A stretch of 64,000 nucleotides of DNA from Liopterus haemorrhoidalis (lineage: Eukaryota; Arthropoda; Insecta; Coleoptera; Dytiscidae): assembly GCA_963971575.1 (NCBI GenBank), contig OZ020616.1:28252306-28316305 (forward strand), given 5' to 3'. The notes below the pieces were generated by a model. It searched no databases. It was not told the origin of the DNA and was given only the letters and a program-made list of their open reading frames with translations. A program made the translations under genes and the position numbers. Position 1 is the stretch's first letter. Each line of letters opens with the position of its first letter. Of the stretch, positions 11,580 to 23,184 are shown one piece after another.

Positions 11580-11891
11580 ACTGTTTTGCCAGACGTACCC
11601 CTAGAGTGCGGCAGCAGGAAGTTTCTTTTAAAAAGAGCATGTACTTTTTTTTTGTTCTTTTCATTCATTTTGAACAAACTTTTTGTGATTTATGAATATT
11701 TTAAAGATTATTACTTACTTAACGTGGGCGTACAATCCTTGTAAGTTTTAGCCTCCACCAAATTTAAACGACCATTCAAAAGATTATTACATACAAAAAT
11801 AAATCTTCTTCAAAAATTGTTACTTATTTTTTGTTAAACTATCTGGCCAACCTAAACTAGGGGCACGCGTACCCCAAATTGAGAACCACTG
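11580..11891. mobile_element. hAT-like MITE, degenerate left end
   Basis: The right end reads ggggcacgcgtaccccaaat then tgagaaccactg, the reverse complement of a typical hAT start (cagtggttctcaa...). The left side carries the matching inner block acgtacccctag near 11593. The outer left terminus and the 8-bp duplication are not recoverable. Confidence 0.5.
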
Positions 11892-12600
11892 CCCTATATC
11901 TATATAAATAAAATTGGACGCTAAATCTGTTTTTTTTTTTTTATCTGCTCGTCTTCATATTTGGTTGCTACACGATTTAGGTGATATCCTAAAAAAAAAA
12001 AAAACATTTCTGAGATTTATGCAAAATCGACTAGACAACAAGATATTTTAATGTAATTTGTAATGATTAAAAATTTAGTAAAACCAAGATTCGAATACAG
12101 GCCTGTTGCGGGAGGGGCCCCTCGGAAGAAGTCCTTAGATCCCAACTTTAACACAGACCACGGTCTAGCTCAGGAGCGGGGTCGTGATGCCTGATCTCGG
12201 CTGTAAGAGCCTCGTCGTAACTAAACGGTCTCTGAAAATTAAAGTGGTGAAGGGAGATGATGATGATGATGATTGAAACACATAAATATGGTTTTATGGA
12301 TTTATTTGACAAAGAATAGAATTGGTAGTAATAACAAATAACAACATGTAACATAACAATGAAACATAGAAAGACTAGATAACAAAACATATGACATAAA
12401 ATATAAGTTAAAGTTGTGCGATGCTTTCTCGTGAGGCGAGAAAGGCATCGGGATGGAGAGGATGTGGTAATTAAGGAGGAGAAGGATTTGAGGAGACGAC
12501 GGGCGTCGTTCTTGGCGGCAGCGTCGGCGTCGTTGAGTTACTCAGCATAGTGAGGAACGTTGGTTGAGACGCACTCGTTGAGCGGCGAGTGGTCGACGAT
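11892..12600. other. Unassigned sequence
   Basis: The start (tctatataaataaaattgga) resembles Helitron 5' ends, but nothing else supports that. A moderately GC-rich stretch at 12100-12230 and a (gat)n run near 12260 contain no recognised gene. Confidence 0.3.
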
Positions 12601-12659
12601 GGAAGCACTCACAGAAGGTGAGTGGTTCCGCGATGGATGAAACACACTTGTTGAGTGGC

Positions 12660-12935
12660 GAGTGGTTTCGCGTTGGTTGAGTGGTTGAGAACCACTGGTG
12701 CAAAGAAGCGAGAGGTTTCGCAATGGTTGAGCGGTTGAGAACCACTGGTGCAAAGAAGCGTGATGTTTCGCAATGGTTGAGCGGTTGAAAACCACTGGTG
12801 TGACAAAACGAGAGGTTTCGTGATGGATGAGCGGTTGAGAACCACTGGCGAAACGCACAGCAGGAAGCGTGGGTTTCGCGATGACGGCGCGGTTGAGAAC
12901 CACCGGCGAAACGCACAGCAGGAAGCGTGGGTTTT
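12660..12935. repeat. Minisatellite, 50-bp period
   Basis: The motif ggttgagaaccactggtg recurs at 12683, 12733, 12783 (one change) and 12833, exactly 50 bp apart, and again at 12891 after an 8-bp expansion. A related degenerate part extends left to about 12600. On the minus strand all three frames stay open across it because the repeat lacks stop codons; the resulting QWFSTAQPLRN-like peptides are a by-product, not evidence for a gene. Confidence 0.85.
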
Positions 12936-12939
12936 TCAA

Positions 12940-14560
12940 GAGAGCGAAGTTCTTTTATTTAGAAGTGTTGTTTTACGAAGGGATGAATTTTAACTGAGAG
13001 AGATTATAATATTGACAGTTTTTTTATACAATGTTCGGTGACGGAATGTGGTTTATTGCTCTAAGGGTTGTTTGTGATTGGTTAGGGATGTTAAAAAACT
13101 AAGATCATGAATTATTCTAATGGTATCGCAAATTATTTAGATTCGCGGCTATCAGAAGATTGCTGAAGTCTCACGGAATCTGGTGATCTACAATATAATA
13201 TGAAAATGTCATGAGTGACGCGCGAAGTGACTTCAAACTGTGAGGCTTACATCGGCAACAGGCCTATGCCTATGGCGTCTTAAAATTAACATTCTAGAGA
13301 CGATGCGGGGTTAACGTCGAGTGGTATTAATACCATTTACGGAACAGCATGAATCTCCTTTACTATTATTGACAACAGCAGAAACGAATATGATAAACAA
13401 TGTTTATAATAAGAAAACAATCTTTGCTGTTACTATACATTTTTAAAATTGAATGAATATTTGGAAAGTCTCCCGTAACTCTCCCCGTGAAAAACTAAAT
13501 CTAAAAGCTTGAAATATCTCTTACATTATTTACATTACATCAAAAATGTACAGACGAAAATTTGTTTAAATAAAGAAGAAACTGAAGAATAAAGAAATTT
13601 TCCTGTTTTGTTGCAGGGAGTTTTTAATAATATTTAAGGGATTGAAGGGAGCATTACCTATAAATTTAAAATATCTAAATTATCATTTACTTAACAACAA
13701 AAATATATGTAAATTAAGTTATTAAGAATGAAGAAACGATTATATTTTTTTTTGTTCAATGCAGTTTTTAAAAAGATTAATATTTTGGGGCTATGGGAAG
13801 TACTATCTATAAACTTGAAAATTATATCATAAGCAGCTAATAATACCATATTTTACATATTTTAAAATGTTTTTAATGAAGGATTAAAATTTGATAGATA
13901 AAGGACCAAATTAAAAACTATTTTCATTCCATATTTTTTTCATATTAATTGTGCACGAATAAAATTAAAAAGTTTTACTATTCAATTCACTTGTATTCCT
14001 TATAATATTTGTGATATATTTATTATCAACAATTGACGTGAATTTTAAAGAAAATATCTCTCGACTTTATTCCACCACATTTTCGTAGTTTGTGTCTACT
14101 TCGATACTCGTAGGACGCCAAAGTATGTAGCTCTCTAAGTGTCAGCTACATCCTGAACCCCTAGCTATGTGTAACTGACAGATTTTCCCAAGACTTGCGG
14201 ACAAACAATGCGGTGCGTTCCGAGCAGTTTTTTATTAATTCTACAGATCAGGGAAAAGAAAAGTCATCTGCAGGCGGAATTGTTTCGCCTCTTCTTTATT
14301 AAAACTGTAATGACATAAAGCACTTAATTTCAAACAACTCTTATACGATATTAATTTATTTACTACTAGCTACGGTTTCTGTACTTCCAGCGTTTTTGTT
14401 ATATGCATTTTTTTCTGTGACGAAAATAATAATTGAAATATTTTAAGTACCCCATAGGCCCATAATATTTGTCCTATTGATATTGCATAAGACAAGAAAG
14501 ATTTGTTATTTTTTAAATAATTTTTGTTATATATTTTTTTATTATAAAATATATATTATT
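12940..14560. other. Unassigned AT-rich sequence
   Basis: No ORF above 60 codons with plausible composition and no clear element ends. The segment around 14090-14270 is less AT-rich than its surroundings but unrecognised. Confidence 0.35.
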
Positions 14561-14563
14561 ATA

Positions 14564-14937
14564 CAGGGTGTTTGTTTGAAATGAGAGATATTTTGTTTAT
14601 TTTTTTATTGTTTTCAAAGCTTGTTACGTTCAACTTTGTAAAACTTCTGTTGATTATTATTTTGTAAATAAATGGTCGCCATTTTGAAAAATATGATTTA
14701 TTGGTGTCATTGTAAAGCTAATTTAATGTACTTTTAGGAAAAAAATATAAAATTATCGATTCCCTATGCTAGATCAAAAGTTGACATCATTTCCGGTGAA
14801 ACCGGAAGTGCCGCAGAATTCTTATAGTAACCTTTAGATGGGCCTTTTTGTCTAGTTTAACTTTTGTTCTGAAGACTTTTTGTATCTTTACAAATAAAGG
14901 AGATTTTCGGGGTGCCCCGTTTCAAACAAACACCCTG
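14564..14937. mobile_element. MITE with 18-bp inverted repeats, TA target site
   Basis: The ends cagggtgtttgtttgaaa and tttcaaacaaacaccctg are perfect inverted repeats, with TA at 14562-14563 and 14938-14939. At 374 bp with no coding sequence it is a Tc1/mariner-type MITE by target site. Confidence 0.85.
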
Positions 14938-14959
14938 TATATAAGTTTTTTAGATACCG

Positions 14960-15205
14960 TCCTCCGAAACCCTTCTTAAAATGAATTTAGTTCAAACGCC
15001 GTTTTTTTGTCATCATACCGAATTATGTATCGTGTTATCTAGCTTGAGACTTGAAAAATGAATGCGCACAGGACTAAATGACGATTATATTCCATATAAC
15101 GACTTGAAAGTAAAGTGTTTTTATTTACAAGTGTTCAAAGTGCATTCCTTTTTAATTTTAACACATTTGCATCTTTACTCTTGAGTTATCTGTAGCACGG
15201 AGAGC
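14960..15205. repeat. Interspersed repeat fragment, also present at 25.8-27.9 kb
   Basis: The segment containing tataacgacttgaaagta, then ttacaagtgttcaaagtgc and tgagttatctgtagc, matches the two halves of the repeat that is split by the MITE at 26121-27786. No coding sequence. Confidence 0.6.
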
Positions 15206-15210
15206 AATTT

Positions 15211-15750
15211 AAAAAATCAGCTGTGGCTACCACCGGACCAACCGCCATCATAAAGTACTTGTATAAAATACATTCTAGCAGCAGAGTAGAAATAACTTGG
15301 CCTAATATTGTCTTACAGAGATATTATTTATCATGACCATGGAAACGTTACATATAAGTATGAAAAAATAGAGAAATTTCGAAAAAAATTTCAATTTTTT
15401 TTAATTTTATCAAAAAATGTCTCAAATAAAAGTTGTTAGTTATTGCTTTTATCAAATTTTAGCAACTTTTGTCAAATATTTTTTTTCAAAATATTTTTCT
15501 GTTGTTTAATATCCACAAAAATCTTAAAATCGACACGATTAAACTCCCATTTCTAGTCAACCGATTTTTATCAAAAGTTAATCAAGTCGTGCTATTGATG
15601 GCAGAAGCTTAAATATGAAGTTTCATAAAAATCCTTTTATCCGAATTTGCTCTGCACGTGTACACAGACAGACAGACAGACGGACGGACGGACGGACGGA
15701 CGGACGGACGGACGGACGGACGGACGGACGGACGGACGGACGGACGGACG

Positions 15751-15797
<47 letters not shown>

Positions 15798-15955
15798 GGA
15801 CGGACGGACGGACGGACGGACGGACGGACAGACAGACCGACAGACATCATGCTAAAAATAGTCAAAACGTTATGTAGGGACCTCAATTCGTGAAGATCCA
15901 TCGAAATCTCGAAATGTCAAAATCGGTATGATTAATACCTCCCTTATATATATTG
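15211..15955 (+). repeat. Interspersed repeat with GACG/GACA microsatellite, copy 1
   Basis: It begins aaaaaatcagctgtggctac and ends near ccttatatatattgaacc. The same sequence is at 17711-18245, but here the internal tetranucleotide tract is expanded. Frames with RTDGRTDG or SVRPSVRP peptides are microsatellite artefacts. The arrangement (unique flank, GACA/GACG tract, unique flank) is typical of microsatellite-seeding insect repeats. Confidence 0.75.
15665..15846. repeat. Tetranucleotide microsatellite (GACG)n/(GACA)n
   Basis: About 180 bp of alternating blocks: GACA, a long GACG block, a second GACA block, a second GACG block, then GACA. It is nearly free of interruptions, so it is probably length-variable. 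Confidence 0.97.
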
Positions 15956-17012
15956 AACCTTTGTCTGAGAAACCCATCAACCGACACTATAGTCTGTTTT
16001 TTTAGTTAAAGCCGAATTAGATTTTCAAATCTAGTATTTTTTATCGATTGAATGAAGCTTTTCATCATTTTGTTTAGTAAAAGCCCATTTACTCATTATA
16101 AAGTTAGCTAGTGACAACTTAAACGTTTGAAATATCCTGTAGTTTAAATTAGTTGTCAAAATAAGTATATTATGTATAAAAATAAATAAAATATTTATTT
16201 TATTTATGTTATGAAAGGTATATTTTTATAAATATAAATATAAGATACTCGTATTTATAAATATGAATAAAATTTATATCTTGCAAGATTGAGTGCATTT
16301 TTATTATATTTTAATGTTTCGATCTTGTTCGACTTCGCGGCCCCCCGACGAAGCCTTCACGGCCCCCCAGTTGAGAAACGCGGATTTAGAAGATTATGCT
16401 GATGAAAAGCTAAAGCTGGACGTGAACGGCTCCAAATTTTTATCAATCATTATGAAGGTTTTTCGGAATTATAGGATTCAAATCATCCAACATATATATA
16501 AACAAAAGTAGTCAAGTATCAAGAAGGTACTGTTAGCCTTTCATTGTCAGATATAATTCCGCATTTTGTTTTTTTTTTTGCTAGTATGGCTTTACTCCTT
16601 AGTAACTTCTGGAAAATATTATCGCTCATATGGAAATAATTATGGAAATCATCTGCATCTGTTAATAGTAATCACGCATTCAACACTTTATCTTCGTTCT
16701 TATAAACATTATTAAAGTTAGACAGGCTTTAGTCGATCATGGAAGGCAGTTCACTACTGTACGCAAAACTAAATCGAAAACATTAACAATAATATGGATC
16801 GTGTAGTGTCTCATTATATTTTACTGATATTTTCAATATTTTACTGTTATTGACCGATATCATTGATCAATATTATTACCAGCTGTTAGAGATGCCGAAG
16901 ATAGAGCGCCTAGCGACGTTTGGCTCGAAGAGCTTCGTTTTAAACAAAGTTGATACATAATCTTGTGAACACTACACGTCATTCTCGAAGTTAGATTGAG
17001 AAGAAGATGCCC
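15956..17012. other. Unassigned; contains one hAT-like terminus
   Basis: At about 16338-16382 a GC-rich stretch ends in ccccccagttgagaaacgc, close to the reverse complement of hAT starts (cagtgtttctcaact). The matching left end was not found. The rest is AT-rich without genes. Confidence 0.35.
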
Positions 17013-17300
17013 GGTTTCTAGAAGTGCTTTTTGTTTTTTTTTGCTCGGTCGGTTTCTCGAAATACCCTCTTTTTTGTTAGCCGAGTTTCTCGAAGTACCT
17101 GTTTTTGCTCTCCCGGTATCTCGAAGTACCTTTTTTTGTTTGCTAGACCAGTTTATCGAAGTACCTTTTTAGTTTGCTTCCTTGGGTTCTCGAAATACCT
17201 TCTTCTTTGCTCGCCAGGTTTTTCGAAGTACCATTTACTTCTCGCCTGGATACTTGAAGTGACTTTTTTCTCGCCCGATTTCTCGAGATACATTTTATTG
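17013..17300. repeat. Degenerate minisatellite, about 33-bp period
   Basis: The core tctcgaagtacctttttt recurs nine times: near 17017, then at 17055, 17088, 17119, 17154, 17188, 17221, 17252 and 17281, with steps of 29-38 bp and changes in each copy. A 92-codon frame across it (ISKYLFLFARP-like repeats) is a by-product. Confidence 0.85.
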
Positions 17301-17710
17301 TCGTTATGACTCTTCTAAAAGTAAATCATTTAAAAGGATTGTAAAGGATTTTAGGATTTTTGTCTCGTCTTACACTATGTGTTGCTATCTCCTGGTCTAA
17401 GGGATAACAGGAAAATCATAATAACTCTTAATATGACAAAATATATGCGTGTTGGATGAGTGTATTGGTGGACAATAAATAATGAAATGAGTATGAGTAT
17501 CTTGTAACAAAACAAAAAAAAAAAAAAACGGATAATGGATGATGTAAGGAAGGAAAAAGGAGAAAGATATTGAGGTAAACTCAAGCAGAAAAACTGCTAG
17601 CCACTAAGATGGAAACTTGTCCATTATGATCATACCTATTATGCCCATCATGCGAATTACCGAAATATGAATTCCAAGACAAGTACTGCAGTGGATGCCA
17701 ACAGAAGAGC
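17301..17710. other. Unassigned AT-rich sequence
   Basis: Contains a poly(A) run at 17512-17528 followed by purine-rich sequence. No gene or clear element seen. Confidence 0.35.
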
Positions 17711-18245
17711 AAAAAATCAGCTGTGGTCACCACAGGACCGACGGCCATCACAAAGTACGTGTATATAATATATTCTAGCGGCAGAGTAGTTATTATTGTA
17801 AAAGACAATAATAACTACTTACGCTACTTAACTAATATATTACGTTGACAATTTCATAACCATGGAAACGTACCTGCATACATACAAAAAAAAATGTCTC
17901 AAATAAAAGTTGTTATTTATTGCTTTTAGAAAATGCTCTGTTGTGAAATATTCGCAAAAATCTTAAAAACGACATGAGTAAACTTCCATTTCTAGTTAAC
18001 CGATTGTTACCAAAAGTTGATCAACTCGTGCCATTATTGTCAAAAGCTTAAATATGAAGTTTCATAAAGAGTCTTTTAGCCGAATTTGCTCTGCACGTAT
18101 ACACAGGCCGACGGACAGACAGAAAGACATCATACTAAAAATAGTCAAAACATTATGTAGGGACCTCAATTCGTGGAGATCCATCGAAATCTCGAAATTT
18201 CAAAATCGGTATGATAACAATACCTCTCTTATATATTGGCGGTCG
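17711..18245 (+). repeat. Interspersed repeat with short GACA tract, copy 2
   Basis: This matches 15211-15955 from aaaaaatcagctgtggtcac through tgtagggacctcaattcgtg to ccttatatattgg. Here the microsatellite is only a short GACR stretch near 18110-18125, so it shows what the locus looks like without expansion. Confidence 0.75.
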
Positions 18246-18457
18246 GTAAAAAGAGAAGGGCAAAGAGCACACAAATAGAGGTGCAACAAGCTACGTCGGG
18301 ACAATATCTTGCTTTAGATCGGCAAGTGTTTTGACTGAGAACTGAAGGGCATCAAGAAGAGTTGTAAAGTCGCACGTTAAAATTAAATTATTGTCTAATT
18401 TCCATAATATTCTATAATAATAATTCTAATTACAAATTCTGAAACTATAGACCAGAC

Positions 18458-19217
18458 CAGGGGTGGGCAACCTTTTGTATAACACGGGCCAGAATAATAT
18501 TTACGTTTAAATAATTTACGTAAAATATAAAAAACAATAGTGAAACAAAGTTAATTAAGTATTATATTTATTTCTCTTATCATTTATAACAAATTACAAA
18601 GAAATGAAAAAAATAAGTAAGTATTAATCACAAAACAATAAATATAAATGATAACAAATTTCAATTAATGCGACTTCTGGTGCGATGTCTGGTTCGATTT
18701 GTGTAGTGCTTAAACGCAAGTTGTTTTCCAAACCCGTATCAGTTATTGAAGTTCTGTACTTCGTTTTTAGATACTTTATCTTGAAGAATAGCTATTCACA
18801 TCGATATTTTGAGCCAAATAAGGAGTAAATGTACTTTGTATTATCAACTAAATTCGGAAATTCTTCAGCCGGCAGATTTTTATAAAACTCGTGCAAAGGT
18901 GTCAAATTAAATTCTCTTTTTTCTCTTAAATCTGTCTTCTCTTCGAGATTCAAAAGTTCCATTTGAAACTTTTCTGGAACATTTTCGATTTCAGTGATGG
19001 AAAAGAGCGAATTAAATAAAGAAAAATAATAAGTTTAATTTAAATAAGACGAATTATATCGAAAATTAAACTGATAATCGCTCCTTTTTCCTGTTAGGTA
19101 CTAACCTAATCCTATTCTTTCAAATTTTTGTTTTTGAAAATATTTATTTATTAGGTCTTCTAAAGATCTCGCGGGCCGGATTGGAACATTGCGCGGGCCG
19201 GAGGTTGCCCACCGTTT
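18458..19217 (-). mobile_element. hAT-superfamily element, internally deleted
   Basis: The left end caggggtgggcaacctttt and the right end ggaggttgcccaccgttt form inverted termini of hAT type. Between them lies a transposase C-terminal relic on the minus strand. An 8-bp duplication was not found, so the exact right end is uncertain. Confidence 0.7.
18660..19007 (-). pseudogene. hAT transposase C-terminal dimerisation domain relic
   Basis: The minus strand reads through about 116 codons in one frame with a single stop. Visible blocks are VPEKFQMELLNLEEKTDLRE, FNLTPLHEFYKNLPAEEFPN, then SLFGSKYRCE, a stop (a CAG-to-TAG change is the simplest explanation), LFFKIKYLKTKYRTSITD and LENNLRLSTTQIEP. 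This is the pattern of the hATC domain in SPIN/ZBED5-like hAT transposases (FGS-x-Y-x-CEQ-x-FS...KYR..L.D..L...LR.). The DNA-binding BED finger and the DDE core are absent. Family assignment comes from this motif order. Confidence 0.8.
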
Positions 19218-19808
19218 CCCACCACAGTTATTAATTTGAATCGATAGTAATCATAAGTAATATAATCTTTGAAATAACACGACTTATCGTTTGAGGAAGA
19301 TCAAATAATGTTAAACTATCTACGAGTATCCAAAGATTACGAGGGAATGTCAACCCACAAAATTACTAGCTTGAACTCAATGATAACCTCTTTTATTCGA
19401 GCTAATTTTATTAACAATAATTTTACACATTCAACTACTGTCGGTATATTGGTTGGAATACTGTTACGTGTACATAGAATTAAATGAAGAATATGCTGTA
19501 GTAAGTCAATATCAACAATATAATTTGATATTTGTATCTAAATGGATAAGGAAGATCATTATGTGTATTTTTACATTAACCATTTATATATTTCCAGTAA
19601 TTGTTGATTAAATACAGGGTGGCCAAACATTGTGGAACAGACAGTGTGGAGCACCGCTGTAATGGTAACAACGCGTTTTACTTTCGAAAATATTTTATCA
19701 AAAATCTTCAGTTACAAAGTCTTTCCAAGTTCCAAGAACATATTATTATGGTTAGTGATTTATCTATTTTTAACCTATTTTTTTAAACCTATTTTTTTAC
19801 CTATTTTT
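19218..19808. other. Unassigned AT-rich sequence
   Basis: No recognised gene. A cagggtggccaaacattgtg string at 19615 resembles element ends but has no partner. Confidence 0.3.
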
Positions 19809-20904
19809 AAGGTTTTCTAGGACCAAAAATCCCTTTTAACGTCAATCATGTGCCTACCTGTCTCTCTGTCTGCCTGCCTGCCTATCTGTCTATCTGTCTA
19901 TCTGTCTGTCTATCTGGCTGGCTGTCTGGTTACCTGGCTGTCCTTCTGTCTGTTTGTGTGTTTATCTGGCTGGCTGGCTGGCTGTCTGTTTGTCTGGCTG
20001 TACTTCCGTCTGTTTGTCTGTCTTCATGTATTCAACGAAAAATTAAACATTTTTTTTTTTTTAATTTGAGAGAGATATCAAATAAAACCTTTTAATGCGT
20101 GGATAAAGCAACAACAATTATTTTTTGAAAAATATTTTTTTCTATTTGATTTTTTCAAAAATGTGTTCATCACCTATTTCCAAGAGGAGACTACAAAACT
20201 GAAAAAATGTTCAATGATCTACATTGATGGAAACCAGAATAGTTCAACAAGAATTTTTGATCAAATTAGTTTTTTTTTTTAAATATAGCATTTTTTGTGT
20301 CGTTAGAAGATTTTTTTTAAAATTTATAGTGTAGTATCAAAAGATTGATCCTAAGAAAGAGATTAAGGAAAGTAGTTTTTTTATTACTTTATTTTAAGAC
20401 AATTATTGTCAAAAATATATTTTAAAAAATTGGCTCACACCCTGTAACCCAAGGGGGAAGTTAAATCAAAAATCTGAGAAAATCTAAGTAATGCACATTA
20501 ATATGAGCCTGAATACTACAATAGAAATTTTTGATCTGATAATTATTTCGAAGGTTATCAAATTTTTTGCAACACCGTTCTTACAATATTTATCTGCTGA
20601 CTCAGGGCATTTCAAATACTCTTGTAAGTCTGTAAACGGAAACACCTGGATTATTCTTTCAAAAGTTATCAAAAACTATGATTTTTAAAATGAACCCACA
20701 ATTTGTTATTACTAGAGCGCGGATTTATAAGCATTTATTTTTCAAATATAAGCGCCTATAAAAAGCAAGAAAAAGCGAATAAAAAGCACCTAAAATGAAG
20801 TAAAAATCGCGAAAAATCGAAAAAAATCTCAAAAAAACGTAGAAAGCAATAAAACGCTATAAAAGGTGCAAAAAAAGCACTACAAAAAAGACAAACATAC
20901 AGTC

Positions 20905-21045
20905 TATTTTTTTTTAACACGGAATAGGTCTAAATGGGCCAATTACACTGTGTCTTACAAACATCCATGCCCTGACCGGGATTCGAACCCGGGACCTTTG
21001 GTTCGTGAAGCAGGAGAGCTACCGCTACGCTACCAAGGCCGACAA
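20905..21045 (-). mobile_element. tRNA-derived SINE
   Basis: On the minus strand a 71-nt tRNA-like head (21039 to 20969) has a 7-bp acceptor stem (GCCTTGG with TCAGGGC, two wobbles), an A-box TAGCGTAGCGGTAG and a perfect T arm (5-bp CCGGG/CCCGG stem, box-B core GGTTCGAATCC). No anticodon stem can be formed, so it is a SINE head and not a functional tRNA. A T-run at about 20907-20917 on the plus strand would be its A-rich tail. Confidence 0.7.
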
Positions 21046-21331
21046 TCACTAACCATAATTCCAAACGATTAAGCGGAACTAACCGGAATTTTCATTTTTG
21101 TAAGTTGTCATTAGCTATTTTTTTATATATTGATGTTGACTTTTCTAGAACAAAATGATCAAAAGCTTCAATCAATCGATAAAAGTAACTAGAATTGAAA
21201 ATCCAGTTCCACCTAAACCAAAGGAACAGATTTTAGTATCTATTTTATAAATTTTATCAATATTTTTCCAATAATAATAATAATAATAATATAATAAATC
21301 AATCATATAATCAATAATTTATCAGTCAAAC

Positions 21332-21632
21332 TTAATCATTGGGTTTATAACAATTTACAATTCCATATTTTTCAACGTTTTCCATTGTAAGTGATTGTCT
21401 CCTATTTGTTAGTATTGTTTTATAAATGGACAAGATCCTTTCTACGTCTACCGACGTAATTGGAGCATACTTAAAAATGTGCAAATGGACATTTATTTTG
21501 AAATCATCAATATGATTTCTTTGCTAACATCATGGAAATTTTGTAAAGGGTATCAAATCCTTCATTCTTTACTAAAATATCTCCGATCTTTATATTGATT
21601 ATGTCTCCAATTTGTCCTTTAACATCTTTTAC
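21332..21632 (-). pseudogene. hAT transposase C-terminal relic
   Basis: On the minus strand, 21475 to 21332 reads FKYAPITSVDVERILSIYKT, then ILTNRRQSLTMENVEKY and GIVNCYKPND before a stop. This is the hAT dimerisation motif (YAPITS-x-DVER-x-F-x-YK-x-IL). Just upstream in another frame (21632 to about 21535) lies VKDVKGQIGDIINIKIGDIL, then VKNEGFDTLYKIS, consistent with the preceding part of the same protein after a frameshift. The same family is recognisable at 38233-38650. Only a fraction of the roughly 500-700 residue protein remains. Confidence 0.75.
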
Positions 21633-22170
21633 CCTTTTTGGGTAAAAAATTATTAAAATTATTTCGGTAGAATCTATAAGCGTTGTATTTTCTTTTCCTT
21701 ATTTTTCTATGTAGTGGTTGACTTTACTACGATTTGCGCCATCTGTTGTTTGCATGTACAAGTAGAACGGGGTTTACCTTCGTGCATGCATAAAAATATA
21801 ATTATTTTATTATAAAAAGGTGAAATTCGTCGACTTGGTGTTTGACAAATACGAAATACAAAACAAATTTAAAAATAAGTGTTAAAATTATGAAAAAATG
21901 GAACGATAGCACAATAAACTTCAAATAAGCACTAATAAGCAAATATAAGCTTAAATCTACAAAAAAAAAGCAAAATAAAAATAATGTCAAACGTTAACAT
22001 TTTCCCTGAAACGTTGAGATCTCAAAGAAAATTTGTTCTGCTTACAATACTGCCAATAATCAAAATACTTAAAATCCGCGCTCTAGTTATCACTTACTAA
22101 ATACCTACAAAATCCTGAAATGTTTGAAAATTCACACTTCAGTTTTTCTGTTTTAATGAAGTATACTACT

Positions 22171-23184
22171 TTTTAGGGTTTTGTAGGTATGACCAAAAAA
22201 CCCTTATACCGTCATTTTGTCGTCTGTCTGTCTGTCTGTCTGTTCGGTAAAAATTGTAGCCAAACGGCTGAACCTAGAGAGTTGAAATTTGGTATGCTTA
22301 TACAACTTTTTGACCCGCACATAGGAAAAATATTAAAACATCTAAAAAAACATATCCCCCTAAAAATATAAACAAATATGTGATCATCGAAAAAAAAATA
22401 TTTTTTTTTAAATTCTGAATAGGGTATTAAATGAAAGCCCTTAGTACGTGGATTAACGATCAAAATTTTATTTTTGCAAAATAAATTATTTTGACGCTAT
22501 TTTTGCCAAAATTATGCAAAAAATTTTTTGTCCCACACCCTGTAGCTCAGATGGTTTAAATTAAAAATCTGAAAAAAATCTAAGTAATGTACATTGGTGT
22601 GTACCGGAATAGTACAACAGGAATTTTTGATCAGATTATGTTTTCGGAAAATAAGGCATTTTTTGTTTTTAACTAAAATATGTTAAATATTTAATTCGCT
22701 TTGTAACACAGTAGATAAGTAAGAGCTGATAGTGTAGTTGGTTTCGTCGTTGGTTTGTTCGAATCCTCTCAATTTTAATTTTTCTGTTTTTTTTGCATTT
22801 TTATTTTGTATAAATTATTTTGTCAAAATTCTAGTTATATTTTGGTAAATGTTGTATTTAATTTTTAAAATCGTAAATTTGATAACCAGTGGGAAGTGTT
22901 GAAATTATAATTTAATTCTATGTTTGAATGTATACGAAATCAGAGGGCGGGGCTTATGATTTAAGCAACCAATGGAAGCGGTAGGCGAAATTTTCAAAAT
23001 CATAATGAACCTTGCTATATAAGAAAAATACTGTACATATTTAGAAACTCAAATAATGGTATTAGGCATTCGAATTAAAATTCATAAAAAAATATTTTGA
23101 CATAAAATTTGTTTTGCATCTCAAATAATCATCATTCAGTTACTAAATACCGGCAAAACCCTGAATAGTGTGAAAATTCACACT
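22171..23184 (+). mobile_element. Helitron/HINE-like repeat, copy 1
   Basis: About 1.0 kb. It has near-terminal inverted repeats (agggttttgtaggtat at 22175-22190; ataccggcaaaaccct at 23147-23162), a GTCT microsatellite near 22212-22240, a tRNA-like internal patch (22717-22785) and a 3' short palindrome gtgtgaaaattcacac (23168-23183). Subterminal inverted repeats, a GTCY tract and a 3' hairpin are the hallmarks of Helentron-associated (DINE-1/HINE type) elements in arthropods; the assignment is by structure only. It has no coding capacity; copies are at 45131-46171 and 46518-47586. Confidence 0.65.
22717..22785 (+). other. tRNA-like patch inside HINE-like copy 1
   Basis: An A-box-like agtgtagttggttt and a B-box-like gttcgaatcc occur about 25 bp apart. 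The patch is shorter than in the other copies, as if its middle were deleted. It occupies the same position as the different tRNA-like patches in the copies at 45.7 and 47.0 kb. Confidence 0.5.

Larger units (their letters stand above)
20713..22085 (-). mobile_element. hAT element with transposase relic
   Basis: The ends tagagcgcggatttataag and cttaaaatccgcgctcta are inverted repeats. Flanking 8-mers gttattac (20705-20712) and gttatcac (22086-22093) differ at one base and fit an aged hAT duplication. It carries a decayed transposase C-terminus on the minus strand and a tRNA-derived SINE insertion. Confidence 0.85.
19809..22141 (+). mobile_element. Helitron/HINE-like repeat, old copy split by a hAT element
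   Basis: The left part (19809-20704) begins aaggttttctaggaccaaaa and carries a long CTGT/CTGC microsatellite (about 19859-20022). The right part (22094-22141) is the family 3' end: ttactaaatacctacaaaat, then tgtttgaaaattcacacttc. The hAT element at 20713-22085 separates them. See 22171-23184 for the family description. Confidence 0.65.

Noticed and set aside
11892..12090. Helitron 5' end (tctatataaataaaattgga)
   Set aside because: The short AT-rich string is not accompanied by a 3' hairpin or by other copies in the window.
15615..15901. Repeat proteins RTDGRTDG or SVRPSVRP
   Set aside because: They are translations of the GACG/GACA microsatellite in every frame.
17031..17309. 92-codon protein with SKYLFLFARP-like repeats
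   Set aside because: It is the translation of a degenerate 33-bp minisatellite, with no conserved codon structure.
20969..21039. Functional tRNA gene on the minus strand
   Set aside because: Acceptor, D and T regions are good, but no anticodon stem forms and it sits in a hAT element with a T-run on the SINE-tail side.
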